The notes beneath the pieces were generated by a model, which saw only the letters and a list, made by a program, of their open reading frames with translations, searched no databases and was not told where the DNA came from. Of a DNA stretch of 64,000 bases, positions 46,009-54,435 are shown one piece after another. Each line of letters opens with the position of its first letter. Positions within the stretch are counted from its first letter, which is position 1. Source of the DNA: an uncultured Roseburia sp. (GTDB lineage: Bacteria; Bacillota; Clostridia; Lachnospirales; Lachnospiraceae); the NCBI GenBank assembly GCA_934309475.1, contig CAKRDK010000010.1, positions 1-64,000 of the forward strand, in the 5' to 3' direction. Position numbers and translations under genes: made by a program.

Positions 46009-46677
46009 CTAGAGCGGCAGCATGATTTCTGTCACAAAGACGCCCGGCTCATTCTGACGATTAATGTATCCCTGATATTTTTCTACTACAAGATTAATTC
46101 TTTTCAATCCGTGTCCATGGTTTCCCCTTTTCTTCGAGATATACTCGGAATCCAGCTTGCGGACAACTTCATTGGTACTGTTCGTCACAGAAATATAAAG
46201 CTGTTTCTTCAAAACACCAATGTAGAGACGAATAAATTGTTTTCCATCCTGCTCCGTCATTTTCTCACAGGACTCCACCGCATTATCAATAAGATTTCCA
46301 ATCAGGGCACACAAATCGATGTCGCTGACGGACAACTGCTCCGGGCAGTTTGCTTTATAATCCACTTCGATGCCATTTTTTAAGGCAAGCGACAGTTTGG
46401 AGTTCAAAATTGCATCCAGATTCACGTTTCCAGACTCAATCAACTGGTTGACCTGGTCTAAATCTTCCTCTAAAAGTGCAAGGTATTCCTCTAACTTTTC
46501 ATACTGCCCCATCTTGACATACGCCTTCATGGACTGCAGATGATTGTGATAGTCGTGACGCCAGCCGCGCATGGTCACATAAATATTTTCAACCTCCTGC
46601 ACCTGCTTTTCCAACAGGTGATTCTGATATTCCATTGTTCTCTCTTCTAACATCTTTGTGATAAATGGAATCTTCAA
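46009..46677 (-). CDS. Soluble GHKL histidine kinase
   Basis: A 222-residue kinase with no membrane helix. A coiled-coil leads to the phospho-acceptor segment WRHDYHNHLQSMKAY (about 40-54), followed by a GHKL ATPase: LIGNLIDNAVESCE (N box) and GNHGHGLKRINLVVEKYQG (G box). Members of this family, such as AgrC and quorum kinases, usually have 5-7 helices; here that sensor half is absent. Start is TTG after GGAGG. It follows the LytTR regulator gene by 19 bases, the two forming one system. Confidence 0.88.
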   Translation of the reverse strand: MKIPFITKMLEERTMEYQNHLLEKQVQEVENIYVTMRGWRHDYHNHLQSMKAYVKMGQYEKLEEYLALLEEDLDQVNQLIESGNVNLDAILNSKLSLALKNGIEVDYKANCPEQLSVSDIDLCALIGNLIDNAVESCEKMTEQDGKQFIRLYIGVLKKQLYISVTNSTNEVVRKLDSEYISKKRGNHGHGLKRINLVVEKYQGYINRQNEPGVFVTEIMLPL

Positions 46678-46696
46678 CTTAACTCCTCCATGCTAA

Positions 46697-47413
46697 TTAA
46701 TGAGTATAAAACCTAATAAACTCCTGATTTACCGCTGCGTATGCATTTCTGCTGACCGGCACACTGCTCCCATCTGACAAAATGCACTCTTTCCGCAAAA
46801 CACGTTCCACATGCCCCAGATTCACAAGATAACTCCGGTGTGTACTGACAAACTGTTTTTCGGATACTTTCGCAAGCTCCTCTTCAAGGTCTGCAAGGCT
46901 TTTTTTCAACTGATAGCAGCAATTGTCCGCCGTGTGCAGACTTGTATAGTGCCCGTTTACCTCAAGATACAAAATCGAATCCAACGAGATTTTCTGCATC
47001 TCGCCTTCTATATTTTCAATAATATACCGCTTTTCTTCTTTTGAAGCGGAATTAATTTCATCCAAAAGCGGAAATAACTTTTCTTCGGACAACGGCTTTA
47101 GCAGATAACGGTACGCATTGACTTCGTATCCTTCAAACACATACTCCTTCCGGTTTGTCACGAAAATAATGGGCAGTTCCTTCTCTTTTTCCCGAATCTT
47201 ATGGGCAAGTTCCATCCCGCTCATGCCCTTCATATCAATATCGAGAAGCAGTACATCAAAAGAATATTGTTTTTCCTGCTCAAACAACAATTCTTCCGCG
47301 CTCCGATAGGACAAAAAATGCAGTGAGACTCCTTTTTCAAGAGCCCACTGCATCACTAACTGCCTGATATATTCTATTTGAATCTCTTCATCTTCACAAT
47401 ATGCCAGATACAT
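46697..47413 (-). CDS. LytTR family response regulator
   Basis: A 238-residue regulator. The receiver domain starts YLAYCEDEEIQIEYI with the phospho-acceptor in VLLLDIDMKGMSG and the conserved Lys in YRYLLKPLSEE. The LytTR DNA-binding domain (about 130-238) includes ILYLEVNGHYTSLHT and FVSTHRSYLVNL. GGAGAG precedes the ATG at 47413. It probably controls the adjacent ABC exporters; direct repeats were not located. Confidence 0.92.
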   Translation of the reverse strand: MYLAYCEDEEIQIEYIRQLVMQWALEKGVSLHFLSYRSAEELLFEQEKQYSFDVLLLDIDMKGMSGMELAHKIREKEKELPIIFVTNRKEYVFEGYEVNAYRYLLKPLSEEKLFPLLDEINSASKEEKRYIIENIEGEMQKISLDSILYLEVNGHYTSLHTADNCCYQLKKSLADLEEELAKVSEKQFVSTHRSYLVNLGHVERVLRKECILSDGSSVPVSRNAYAAVNQEFIRFYTH

Positions 47414-47490
47414 TGCTCTCTCCATCTTCACATTTCTGTTTCGATTATAAGCCATGCCGGACACCCTTGCAAGATTGAATTTCTACGATA

Positions 47491-49485
47491 CTAGCAGATT
47501 TCTGCTCCGCTTGGCATCTTCTTCTCCGGCGTCATCAGTGCAAGATTGCCCTCTGCATCCTCAGCACAAAGCAACATTCCTTCGGAAAGAACGCCTGCCA
47601 ATTTTGCCGGTTTCAAGTTCACGAGAACCATCACTTTTTTGCCGACCATCTCTTCCGGTGTGTAGTATTTGCGGATACCGGATACAATCTGTTTTACCTG
47701 GCTTCCGATTTTCACCTGTGAGCAAAGCAGCTTCTTTGATTTCGGAACAGCTTCACATGCAATGATTTCGCCGACCTGGAACTGCATTTTCATGAAGTCA
47801 TCATATTCGATTTCTTCTTTTGCCTCGATGTCAATGCCAGCTTCCCCTTCTCCTGCTGCCGGAGCTTCTCCGTTTTTCGCCTGCTCTGCTTCGAACTCAG
47901 CGCGCTGTGCTACCTGAATTGCTTCTACCTTCGGCATAACGTCCTTCACATCTAAACGTGCAAATAAAATTTCCGGTGCATCGGTTACTTTTTCGCCATC
48001 TTTGCGAAGTCCGAACTTGTCTAAATCATCAAACGCACGAAGTTCTGTATGAAGCTGTGCCACAATTTTTTCTGCTGTTTCCGGTAAAAAGCTGTGCAGT
48101 AAGCTTGCTCCGATTGTGATAGATTCAACTAAGTTATACATTACTTCACTCAGACGTGGAAGGCTTGCTTCGTCTTTCGCAAGTACCCAAGGTGTTGTCT
48201 CGTCAATGTACTTGTTGCAGCGGCGGAAAAGCGCAAATACTTCTGAAATCGCATCTGCTACACGCAGATCTTTCATTTTTGCGGCAACTTTATCTCTTGT
48301 TCCTGTCACAACTGCTTTCAAATCTTCGTCCATCTCATCTGTCACACCTGTTTTTGCAACAACTCCATCGAAATATTTATTGCTCATGGAGATAGTACGG
48401 TTTACAAGGTTTCCTAAAATGTTTGCAAGGTCTGAGTTGAAACGCTCAATTACTAACTCCCATGTGATGACACCGTCATTTTCAAAAGGCATCTCATGAA
48501 GCACAAAATAACGTGTTGCATCTACGCCAAATAAATCAACCATATCGTCTGCGTAAATTACATTTCCCCTAGATTTACTCATCTTGTCGCCGCCCTGTAA
48601 CAGCCACGGATGACCAAATACCTGTTTTGGAAGCGGAAGATCTAATGCCATCAGGAAAATTGGCCAGTAAATCGTATGGAAACGCACAATGTCTTTTCCA
48701 ATCAGATGCAGGTCTGCCGGCCAGTTCTTGTTAAACAATTCAGATGAATTGCCGTCCACATCATATCCAATCTTGGTGATGTAGTTTGTTAAGGCATCCA
48801 GCCATACATAAACGACATGTTTTGGATCAAAGTCTACCGGAATTCCCCAGCTGAAGGAAGTTCTGGATACACATAAGTCCTGTAATCCCGGCAATAAGAA
48901 GTTGTTCATCATCTCATTTTTACGGGAAACCGGCTGAATGAATTCAGGGTGCGTATTGATATGCTCAATCAGGCGGTCTGCATATTTGCTCATTTTAAAG
49001 AAATATGCTTCCTCTTTTGCCGGCTGCACTTCGCGTCCACAGTCCGGACATTTTCCGTCTACTAACTGAGACTCTGTCCAGAAGGACTCACATGGTGTAC
49101 AATACATTCCTTCGTATGCACCTTTGTAAATATCGCCCTGGTCATATAATTTTTTAAAAATCTTCTGTACCTGTTTCTCGTGGTCTGTATCTGTGGTACG
49201 GACAAAATTATCGTAGGATGTGTTCATCAAATCCCAGATTCTCTTTACTTCTCCGGCTACGTTGTCAACATATTCCTTCGGTGTAATGCCGGCTTTCTCT
49301 GCTTTCTCCTGAATCTTCTGACCATGCTCATCGGTACCGGTCTGTAAATAAACATCATATCCTTCTAATCTCTTATAACGCGCAATGGCGTCTGCAAGCA
49401 CGATTTCATAAGTGTTTCCAATATGCGGTTTGCCGGATGTGTAGGCAATCGCTGTTGTCATATAAAATTTCTCTTTGTTGCTCAT
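47491..49485 (-). CDS. metG: Methionyl-tRNA synthetase
   Basis: A 664-residue class I synthetase. It has HIGH as KPHIGNTYE, a zinc knuckle CTPCESFWTESQLVDGKCPDC (Cys pairs near 127 and 145), KMSKS as GDKMSKSRGN, an anticodon-binding helical domain, and a C-terminal EMAP-type tRNA-binding domain (about 560-664) for dimerisation. AAGGAAA precedes the ATG. A T-box leader lies upstream, so expression should rise when uncharged tRNA-Met accumulates. Confidence 0.97.
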   Translation of the reverse strand: MSNKEKFYMTTAIAYTSGKPHIGNTYEIVLADAIARYKRLEGYDVYLQTGTDEHGQKIQEKAEKAGITPKEYVDNVAGEVKRIWDLMNTSYDNFVRTTDTDHEKQVQKIFKKLYDQGDIYKGAYEGMYCTPCESFWTESQLVDGKCPDCGREVQPAKEEAYFFKMSKYADRLIEHINTHPEFIQPVSRKNEMMNNFLLPGLQDLCVSRTSFSWGIPVDFDPKHVVYVWLDALTNYITKIGYDVDGNSSELFNKNWPADLHLIGKDIVRFHTIYWPIFLMALDLPLPKQVFGHPWLLQGGDKMSKSRGNVIYADDMVDLFGVDATRYFVLHEMPFENDGVITWELVIERFNSDLANILGNLVNRTISMSNKYFDGVVAKTGVTDEMDEDLKAVVTGTRDKVAAKMKDLRVADAISEVFALFRRCNKYIDETTPWVLAKDEASLPRLSEVMYNLVESITIGASLLHSFLPETAEKIVAQLHTELRAFDDLDKFGLRKDGEKVTDAPEILFARLDVKDVMPKVEAIQVAQRAEFEAEQAKNGEAPAAGEGEAGIDIEAKEEIEYDDFMKMQFQVGEIIACEAVPKSKKLLCSQVKIGSQVKQIVSGIRKYYTPEEMVGKKVMVLVNLKPAKLAGVLSEGMLLCAEDAEGNLALMTPEKKMPSGAEIC

Positions 49486-49555
49486 TTCGTTTCCTTACCT
49501 TTCTTTATTCATCAATGTTATTGATTGTCGATTTCATAAATGTGGTCAATAAATA

Positions 49556-49682
49556 AAGTGTGCGCCTGCCGCACACTTGCGCGCCCGAGCGGTATGCGAA
49601 GCATTAAATTCTTCTCCGCGAGGTGCGCATCCTCGCGGAGCTTTTTGTGTAATAGGAACGAAGTTTCCTATTACACAAAAAA
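49556..49682. repeat. Hairpin-rich dispersed repeat element
   Basis: Three adjacent perfect hairpins: AAGTGTGCG/CGCACACTT (49556-49578), CTCCGCGAGG/CCTCGCGGAG (49614-49640) and a 17-pair stem TTTTTGTGTAATAGGAA/TTCCTATTACACAAAAA (49642-49681). It has no coding content and lies between the T-box terminator and metG. From memory, similar GTGTAATAGGAA hairpin blocks recur between genes in Lachnospiraceae; I could not test that here. Confidence 0.65.
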
Positions 49683-50010
49683 GCCCGCCTCCCGGAACAA
49701 CCTGCGTATACAGATTGTTCCGGAAGACGAGCTGCTGCCCGTGGTACCACTTCTCTTCGCTTTCTCCTTGCAGAGAAAACCTCATTAACGCAAACTTCTC
49801 CTAACAAAAGTCTTACGTCTCACCGCTATAACAGGCAGCACCCGTCAGAACCTATCGGATTCTCATTCCATATCCGTTCAGCCCTGCCACTCCAAAGCCA
49901 TCTTCCACCTCTTCTTCCTTCTTCTCTCTCAGCCGTTCTATGAGAAGTTCTCTGTAAAGTTCCAAGGGATGTACTCTCTTTTTCCTTGTGTTTTCGTTCT
50001 TTAACTTTTT
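49683..50010 (-). promoter_or_regulatory. T-box riboswitch (tRNA-Met) upstream of metG
   Basis: On the minus strand the T-box motif AAGTGGTACCACGGGC spans about 49735-49752. It is followed by a strong terminator, TTGTTCCGG-type arms at 49683-49700 and 49715-49733, then TTTTTT. The upstream part (about 49855-50010) has Stem I-like elements, including AGAGAGTACATCCC and GGAATGAGAATCC, where ATG can serve as the methionine specifier. An open frame across 49852-50040 is a by-product of this RNA. Confidence 0.85.
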
Positions 50011-50036
50011 AAGGTTAGCACGGAACCCGTGGAAAG

Positions 50037-50786
50037 TCAAGCGGTCTCTTCTTTTCTTCTCCAGAAAAACATGACCAGACCGACCACCAGAATCCCGATG
50101 GAAATAAACTGGGAAGTCGAAAGACTGCCCACGCTTCCGCGATAGTCATTTCTCAAAAATTCAACGAGGAAGCGTCCGATGCTATACAGAATCAAATACA
50201 GTGCAGCCACTCTTCCTTTTGCTCTTTCTTTCCGCGCATAGCACAGCAGTACGGCAAAAATTGCAAAGTCTCCTGCACTCGAAATCAACTGGGTCGGTAT
50301 CAGTTTTACACCGTTTGGAGCCAGCTGCGAATTCCAGTAGGTGATAGAAAACGCTGACTCCGTCTCTCTTCCGTAACAGCATCCCGCAAAAAAGCATCCG
50401 ATTCGTCCAAAGCCCTGCGCCATCGCAACTGCCGGCATAACAAGGTCAAAGTATGGCACAAACGGTACCTTTTTTATTTTACATAAAATATATCCTGCCA
50501 GAATCCCACCTATGATTCCGCCATACACCACATATCCATTTGAAAAATTCCACAAAATGGATGGGTTCTCTATAATCTCAGGTATGCTCACCAGATAATA
50601 CAGCAGACGCGTACCTAGCGCTCCTCCGATGAGTGAACTGAAAAATAAATCAAATACAATGTCCTCATTTAAGTTATGTGCTTTCGCACGTTTTGTCGTC
50701 ACCAATAAAGCCATCAAAAAGCCTATGGCAATCATGACGCCATACATGTGGATGGTTACTGGTCCTATTTGAATGTCGTTATGCAT
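50037..50786 (-). CDS. lgt: Prolipoprotein diacylglyceryl transferase
   Basis: A 249-residue, roughly seven-helix membrane enzyme. It moves diacylglycerol from phosphatidylglycerol onto the lipobox cysteine of prelipoproteins, such as the solute-binding protein at 13.6 kb. The family signature is GRIGCFFAGCCYGRET (about 125-140). The segment equivalent to the E. coli HGG motif reads VVYGGIIGG, a Tyr variant I believe is common in clostridial enzymes. GGGAG precedes the ATG. The stop adjoins the T-box leader of metG. Confidence 0.95.
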   Translation of the reverse strand: MHNDIQIGPVTIHMYGVMIAIGFLMALLVTTKRAKAHNLNEDIVFDLFFSSLIGGALGTRLLYYLVSIPEIIENPSILWNFSNGYVVYGGIIGGILAGYILCKIKKVPFVPYFDLVMPAVAMAQGFGRIGCFFAGCCYGRETESAFSITYWNSQLAPNGVKLIPTQLISSAGDFAIFAVLLCYARKERAKGRVAALYLILYSIGRFLVEFLRNDYRGSVGSLSTSQFISIGILVVGLVMFFWRRKEETA

Positions 50787-50882
50787 CTCTCTCCCTTTCT
50801 TTCACACTTTCGCTACGCTTATTTTATCATACACCCCGGTGGTAGAAAAGCTTATTTTCCATCTACCGGATATTTTCGACTT

Positions 50883-51650
50883 TTATGCATTTTTCATACA
50901 ACTGTAGCAGTAACTGATTGTCTGTGTCGCCCAGATGATTGTCACAATTGTCACCGGCAGGAGTCCAATGTTCCACAGCATACCACCGATTGCACAGATA
51001 ATCCATAACACCATGCAGCATCTCTGCGTAGCCTTGTAGGCACTGTAAGATGCCTTGTAGATTGCCATTTTCTCCGCTTCATCACAACTGTTTTCCCATT
51101 TTTTCGCAAAATCAATGTCGTAAACACTTCCCTGCTTCTCCGGATTCATCTCGCGCTCAAAATCGACGACCTCTTTCTGTCCCTTCCCGGTGCACACAAT
51201 CGCCACAATCATTGCCACCAGATTGCAGAAAATCCCCGTCAGCCCACTCTTCTGTACAAGTTCAGCCAGCCCCAATACCCCGGCTGCAAAAAAGAAAAAT
51301 GCCTGTATTGTAATCAGACTGATCAGTAACAGTGAAATCGTAAGCTTCTTTTCTATCCGCTCCATCTCTTCGTCATCTTCCTCGTTCCAGCCATCATACA
51401 TCTTCCTTGCCTGACGGTATAAACCATGTGCTGCAGCAAACAGCACTACGGTTACCACCAGACTGACCCATGGTGCAATCTGAATCAGCGAATCCTGTAT
51501 CGCACCGGCTATTTCCTCTATTCCGCTTCCCTGAAAGAAGAGCATACAAAATCCGATTATGCCTCCTAACAGTGCCGCTATCACAAGAATCAGGATAAAC
51601 TTTACTCCTGCCTTATTGTTATCTCTTTGAATCTGTTCCTTCACATCCAT
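50883..51650 (-). CDS. DUF3169-like membrane protein
   Basis: A 255-residue membrane protein with helices at about 17-37, 55-75, 100-125, 135-155 and two near the C-terminus (about 210-250), with acidic cytoplasmic loops. It resembles DUF3169. GGAGG lies 8 bases before the ATG, inside the XRE gene with which it overlaps by 32 bases. Such pairs of small XRE regulator and membrane protein are common in Firmicutes. The protein is presumably controlled by its partner. Confidence 0.75.
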   Translation of the reverse strand: MDVKEQIQRDNNKAGVKFILILVIAALLGGIIGFCMLFFQGSGIEEIAGAIQDSLIQIAPWVSLVVTVVLFAAAHGLYRQARKMYDGWNEEDDEEMERIEKKLTISLLLISLITIQAFFFFAAGVLGLAELVQKSGLTGIFCNLVAMIVAIVCTGKGQKEVVDFEREMNPEKQGSVYDIDFAKKWENSCDEAEKMAIYKASYSAYKATQRCCMVLWIICAIGGMLWNIGLLPVTIVTIIWATQTISYCYSCMKNA

Positions 51651-51867
51651 TTTCTATTTCCTCCACATCTTCCTCATACGAAAAAATATCTTCCACATGT
51701 ACACCAAACACTTTCGCTATCTTCAGCACGAGCGTCACAGACGGCGAATAATCACCTCTCTCAATCTGACTGATAGTCTGCCGTGATACGCCAACGAGCT
51801 TCCCCATCTCCTGCTGATTCACTCCTATCTTCGCGCGGTACTCCTTCAAACAATTACGCAGCGCCAC
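51619..51867 (-). CDS. XRE family helix-turn-helix regulator
   Basis: An 82-residue Cro/C1-type repressor. The helix-turn-helix runs through NQQEMGKLVGVSRQTISQIERG (residues about 16-37), followed by YSPSVTLVLKIAKVF and an acidic tail. I chose GTG 51867 because GGGAGG lies 8 bases upstream; a GTG 9 bases earlier would overlap that site. Inverted TTGTCA/TGACAA repeats in its own promoter indicate autoregulation. Confidence 0.88.
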   Translation of the reverse strand: MALRNCLKEYRAKIGVNQQEMGKLVGVSRQTISQIERGDYSPSVTLVLKIAKVFGVHVEDIFSYEEDVEEIENGCEGTDSKR

Positions 51868-51897
51868 CTGCTTCACCTCCCATTATGTATGGTTTTC

Positions 51898-51967
51898 TTG
51901 TCATTTTGACAACTTTCCTTGTCATTTATGTCACATTCATTATACCTATGACAAGTTTTCTTGTCAA
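51898..51967 (-). promoter_or_regulatory. XRE promoter with TTGTCA operators
   Basis: Perfect promoter on the minus strand: TTGACA (51962-51967), 17-base spacer, TATAAT (51939-51944). A perfect palindrome TGACAAG-TTTT-CTTGTCA (51949-51966) covers the -35 box and spacer. A second, TTGTCA-TTT-TGACAA (51898-51912), lies downstream, with more TGACA copies between. Occupancy would block transcription. Confidence 0.88.
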
Positions 51968-51992
51968 CATAGAAATTTACCGTCACTTATAC

Positions 51993-52070
51993 AGATTCGG
52001 ATGTTAAAAGACAGCTCACAAATTACTTGCCGGGAAATCAACTGTAAACTGTCTTTTAACATCCGAATCT
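51993..52070. repeat. Perfect 22-bp inverted repeat with 34-base loop
   Basis: AGATTCGGATGTTAAAAGAC-AG (51993-52014) has its exact complement at 52049-52070. There is no T tract and no coding content. It lies between the XRE promoter and the terminator of the zinc-ribbon gene. Confidence 0.9.
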
Positions 52071-52079
52071 TATTAATGC

Positions 52080-52117
52080 AAAAAAATTTCCGGCCACCAC
52101 CTCGGGCAAGCCGGAAA
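52080..52117 (-). terminator. Terminator of the mntP operon
   Basis: TTTCCGGC (52087-52094) and GCCGGAAA (52110-52117) pair; the minus strand continues with TTTTTTT. It ends the operon mntP-caxA-zinc ribbon. Confidence 0.88.
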
Positions 52118-52137
52118 CTTTTCCTATAACCGCTATT

Positions 52138-52512
52138 CTATTCTTCAAACATGTCGTCTAACTTTGTTCCACATTTACTGCAAAACGTAGCACCCTCCGG
52201 CATTTTATTGCCACATTTTGGACATTCCAGTGCGCCCTTGATGGCTAAAATCTCAGAACGCATTCTGTCCATTTCCTCTAATGCTTCCGTAATGTTGGCA
52301 AACTGTTCTGCTTCCTGCGGGTTGACTTCCTCTGCATCCTTATGTTCCTGATAATAAGCTCTTCCGAGTTCTTTGTACTGGTTTTCCACAAAGTCCTGTT
52401 TTGCTTTTAAATCCAGACGAAGCTTTGCAATCTCAGAGACGTCCTTCGCTTTCTGCGTTACTTCTTTTCCTGCTGTAAGCAGGGAATCTTTCATTTCATC
52501 GAATACTGACAT
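52138..52512 (-). CDS. Coiled-coil zinc-ribbon protein
   Basis: A 124-residue soluble protein. A long helical, probably coiled-coil N-terminal part (1-95) is followed by a zinc ribbon CPKCGNKMPEGATFCSKCG. No enzymatic motif is seen. It starts 22 bases after caxA, within the Mn2+-riboswitch operon, and precedes the operon terminator. The start could also be an ATG 12 bases upstream. Function unknown. Confidence 0.7.
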   Translation of the reverse strand: MSVFDEMKDSLLTAGKEVTQKAKDVSEIAKLRLDLKAKQDFVENQYKELGRAYYQEHKDAEEVNPQEAEQFANITEALEEMDRMRSEILAIKGALECPKCGNKMPEGATFCSKCGTKLDDMFEE

Positions 52513-52534
52513 GAGCAATCCCATCCTTTCTCCA

Positions 52535-53488
52535 TTAACGCATGCAAATGTATACAACGTATGCTACATACAATAATAGCATAAAAGCACCTTCCGCGCG
52601 TGCAATTTTTTTCTTGGACCATGCAAACGACCACACAAGAATACTCATTGCCACCAGAATTACAATATCAATGATATTTTCCATTAAAAATGTAATCGGG
52701 CTGATTGTTGCAGCAATGCCGAGCACGAACAGAATGTTGAAAATATTGGAACCGATGACATTTCCAAGTGCCATGTCCACTTCATTTTTTCTGGCTGCCA
52801 CGATGGAAGTCACAAGTTCCGGAAGGCTCGTGCCGAGTGCCACAATCGTAAGTCCAATCAACGTCTGGCTAAGTCCGAATGCTGCTGCAATGACAGATGC
52901 TCCGTCTACAACCATATCACCGCCGACTGCAATCGCTGCTGCACCACCGACAATATAAATGATACATTTCCAGACCGGAATAATCTTAATTTCCTCGGCT
53001 TCCTCTTCTACAAGCGTCTCCGTACGGGCTTTCATGGCAGAACGAATCATCCAGAATAAGAAACCTGCAAAAATAACCAGCAGGATAATGCCATCCACTC
53101 TTCCAAGTGTCATACTAATATAGCCAAACACCAGTAACAGAATTGCGCAGACAATGGAAAAAGGGAACTCCTGCTTCAACGTACTTTTCTGCACAGCCAA
53201 CGGTGCAAAGACAGCACACACACCGCATACCACCATCAGGTTAAAAATATTTGAGCCGACAGCATTGCTGACCGCAAGTGAATTGTTGTTCGTAATAGAT
53301 GCCGCTACGCTGACCGCACATTCCGGAAGGCTTGTCCCCATTGCAACAATCGTAAGACCGATAATAATGGACGGTACACGAAGTCTCTTTGCAACGGAAG
53401 AGCTGCCCTCAACAAAGAAATCTGCTCCCTTAATCAACAAAACAAATCCTATCACTAGTATCACAACTGCTTTGATATTTTCTAACAT
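52535..53488 (-). CDS. CaCA-type sodium/calcium antiporter
   Basis: A 317-residue YrbG/CaxA-type cation antiporter with about ten helices in two inverted repeats. The alpha-repeats are plain: GTSLPECAVSVAASI with VGSNIFNLMVV, and GTSLPELVTSIVAARK with IGSNIFNILFV. AAAGGAG lies 7 bases before ATG 53488. It follows mntP by 22 bases and should be under the same manganese riboswitch, which raises the possibility that it exports Mn2+ as well as or instead of Ca2+. Confidence 0.9.
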   Translation of the reverse strand: MLENIKAVVILVIGFVLLIKGADFFVEGSSSVAKRLRVPSIIIGLTIVAMGTSLPECAVSVAASITNNNSLAVSNAVGSNIFNLMVVCGVCAVFAPLAVQKSTLKQEFPFSIVCAILLLVFGYISMTLGRVDGIILLVIFAGFLFWMIRSAMKARTETLVEEEAEEIKIIPVWKCIIYIVGGAAAIAVGGDMVVDGASVIAAAFGLSQTLIGLTIVALGTSLPELVTSIVAARKNEVDMALGNVIGSNIFNILFVLGIAATISPITFLMENIIDIVILVAMSILVWSFAWSKKKIARAEGAFMLLLYVAYVVYICMR

Positions 53489-53510
53489 ATTTTTCTCCTT
53501 TATGCTTATT

Positions 53511-54095
53511 TTAAAAGGCAAGAATGCCTAAATGCTCTAATAAAATCTTGACGCCCAGTAAAATAAGGATTACACCACCCACAATCTCTGCACGCTTTTT
53601 ATATTTGGAACCAAAAAAATTTCCAACGTAAACACCAATAATTGAAATTACAAACGTAGTAATTCCGATAATTGTAATTGCTTCCACAATCGGATAATTT
53701 AAAAAGGCAAACGTGATTCCGACTGCAAGTGCATCAATACTGGTCGCAATGGCAAGAATAAACATCTCCTTGATGTCAAGCGGCGGATCCATCTGTTCCA
53801 CCTCATCTTCCCCACCCTTTTCACTCACTGCCTCTTTTACCATATTTCCACCGATAACTACAAGTAATACAAAAGCAATCCAATGATCAATGCTGGTAAT
53901 ATAAGACTCAAACTGGCTGCCTAATGCCCATCCGATAAACGGCATCAGTGCCTGAAAGCCGCCAAAAAACAATCCGATGACAAACGCCTGTTTCTTGTTT
54001 ACCTTCCGCATCGCAAGTCCCTTGCAAATCGATACTGCAAAAGCATCCATGGAAAGCCCTACACCCATTAAAAATAGTACAATAAATAATGACAT
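53511..54095 (-). CDS. mntP: Manganese efflux pump MntP
   Basis: A 194-residue six-helix exporter of the MntP (DUF204) family. The conserved acidic helices appear as LSMDAFAVSICKGLAMRK (about 14-31) and ATSIDALAVGITFAFL (about 115-130), with an acidic cytoplasmic loop between. It protects against excess Mn2+. It has its own promoter and a yybP-ykoY riboswitch upstream. Confidence 0.94.
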   Translation of the reverse strand: MSLFIVLFLMGVGLSMDAFAVSICKGLAMRKVNKKQAFVIGLFFGGFQALMPFIGWALGSQFESYITSIDHWIAFVLLVVIGGNMVKEAVSEKGGEDEVEQMDPPLDIKEMFILAIATSIDALAVGITFAFLNYPIVEAITIIGITTFVISIIGVYVGNFFGSKYKKRAEIVGGVILILLGVKILLEHLGILAF

Positions 54096-54139
54096 TTTTC
54101 TATCTTTTCCTTTCCTTATTGCTGATATGAATCCTCTGC

Positions 54140-54305
54140 ATACAAAAAGAGACTTATGTATGCTAAAGGGAAAAGGGACTATCCCTTCTCTTCAACATAC
54201 ATGAGTCTCATTCTTTAAGATTTGCCAGGTGCCGCCTGCACCGGTATGTTGACAAATCACGTATTCACGCGAACTACTCCCTCACGGATTGTTTCTTCAT
54301 ATCTG
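54140..54305 (-). promoter_or_regulatory. yybP-ykoY manganese riboswitch
   Basis: On the minus strand the aptamer contains GAGGGAGTAGTTCGCG, GTCAACATACCGG, and GCGGCACCTGGCAAA followed by GAGACTC, the conserved parts of the yybP-ykoY class. The expression platform is an intrinsic terminator: GAGACTCATGTATG (54196-54209) with CATACATAAGTCTC (54149-54162), one mismatch, then TTTTTG. Mn2+ binding should stop termination and switch on mntP and caxA. Confidence 0.85.
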
Positions 54306-54327
54306 ATGGTTTTCAACCTGTCCCTAC

Positions 54328-54356
54328 ACTATACGGTATGTGAGAATTTTTGTCAA
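54328..54356 (-). promoter_or_regulatory. Promoter of the mntP operon
   Basis: Minus-strand TTGACA (54351-54356), a 17-base spacer and TATAGT (54328-54333). Transcription would start near 54321, just ahead of the riboswitch aptamer. Confidence 0.85.
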
Positions 54357-54435
54357 TTATTTTCTTGTACGAATATCAAAACATTGGAAAAACTGATACT
54401 GCAAATTTGTTTTTCCGTGAAAAAGAATCTGTAAT

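Noticed and set aside
49852..50040. 62-codon minus-strand open frame upstream of metG
   Set aside because: It overlaps the Stem I region of the T-box leader; the apparent protein is a by-product of the structured RNA.
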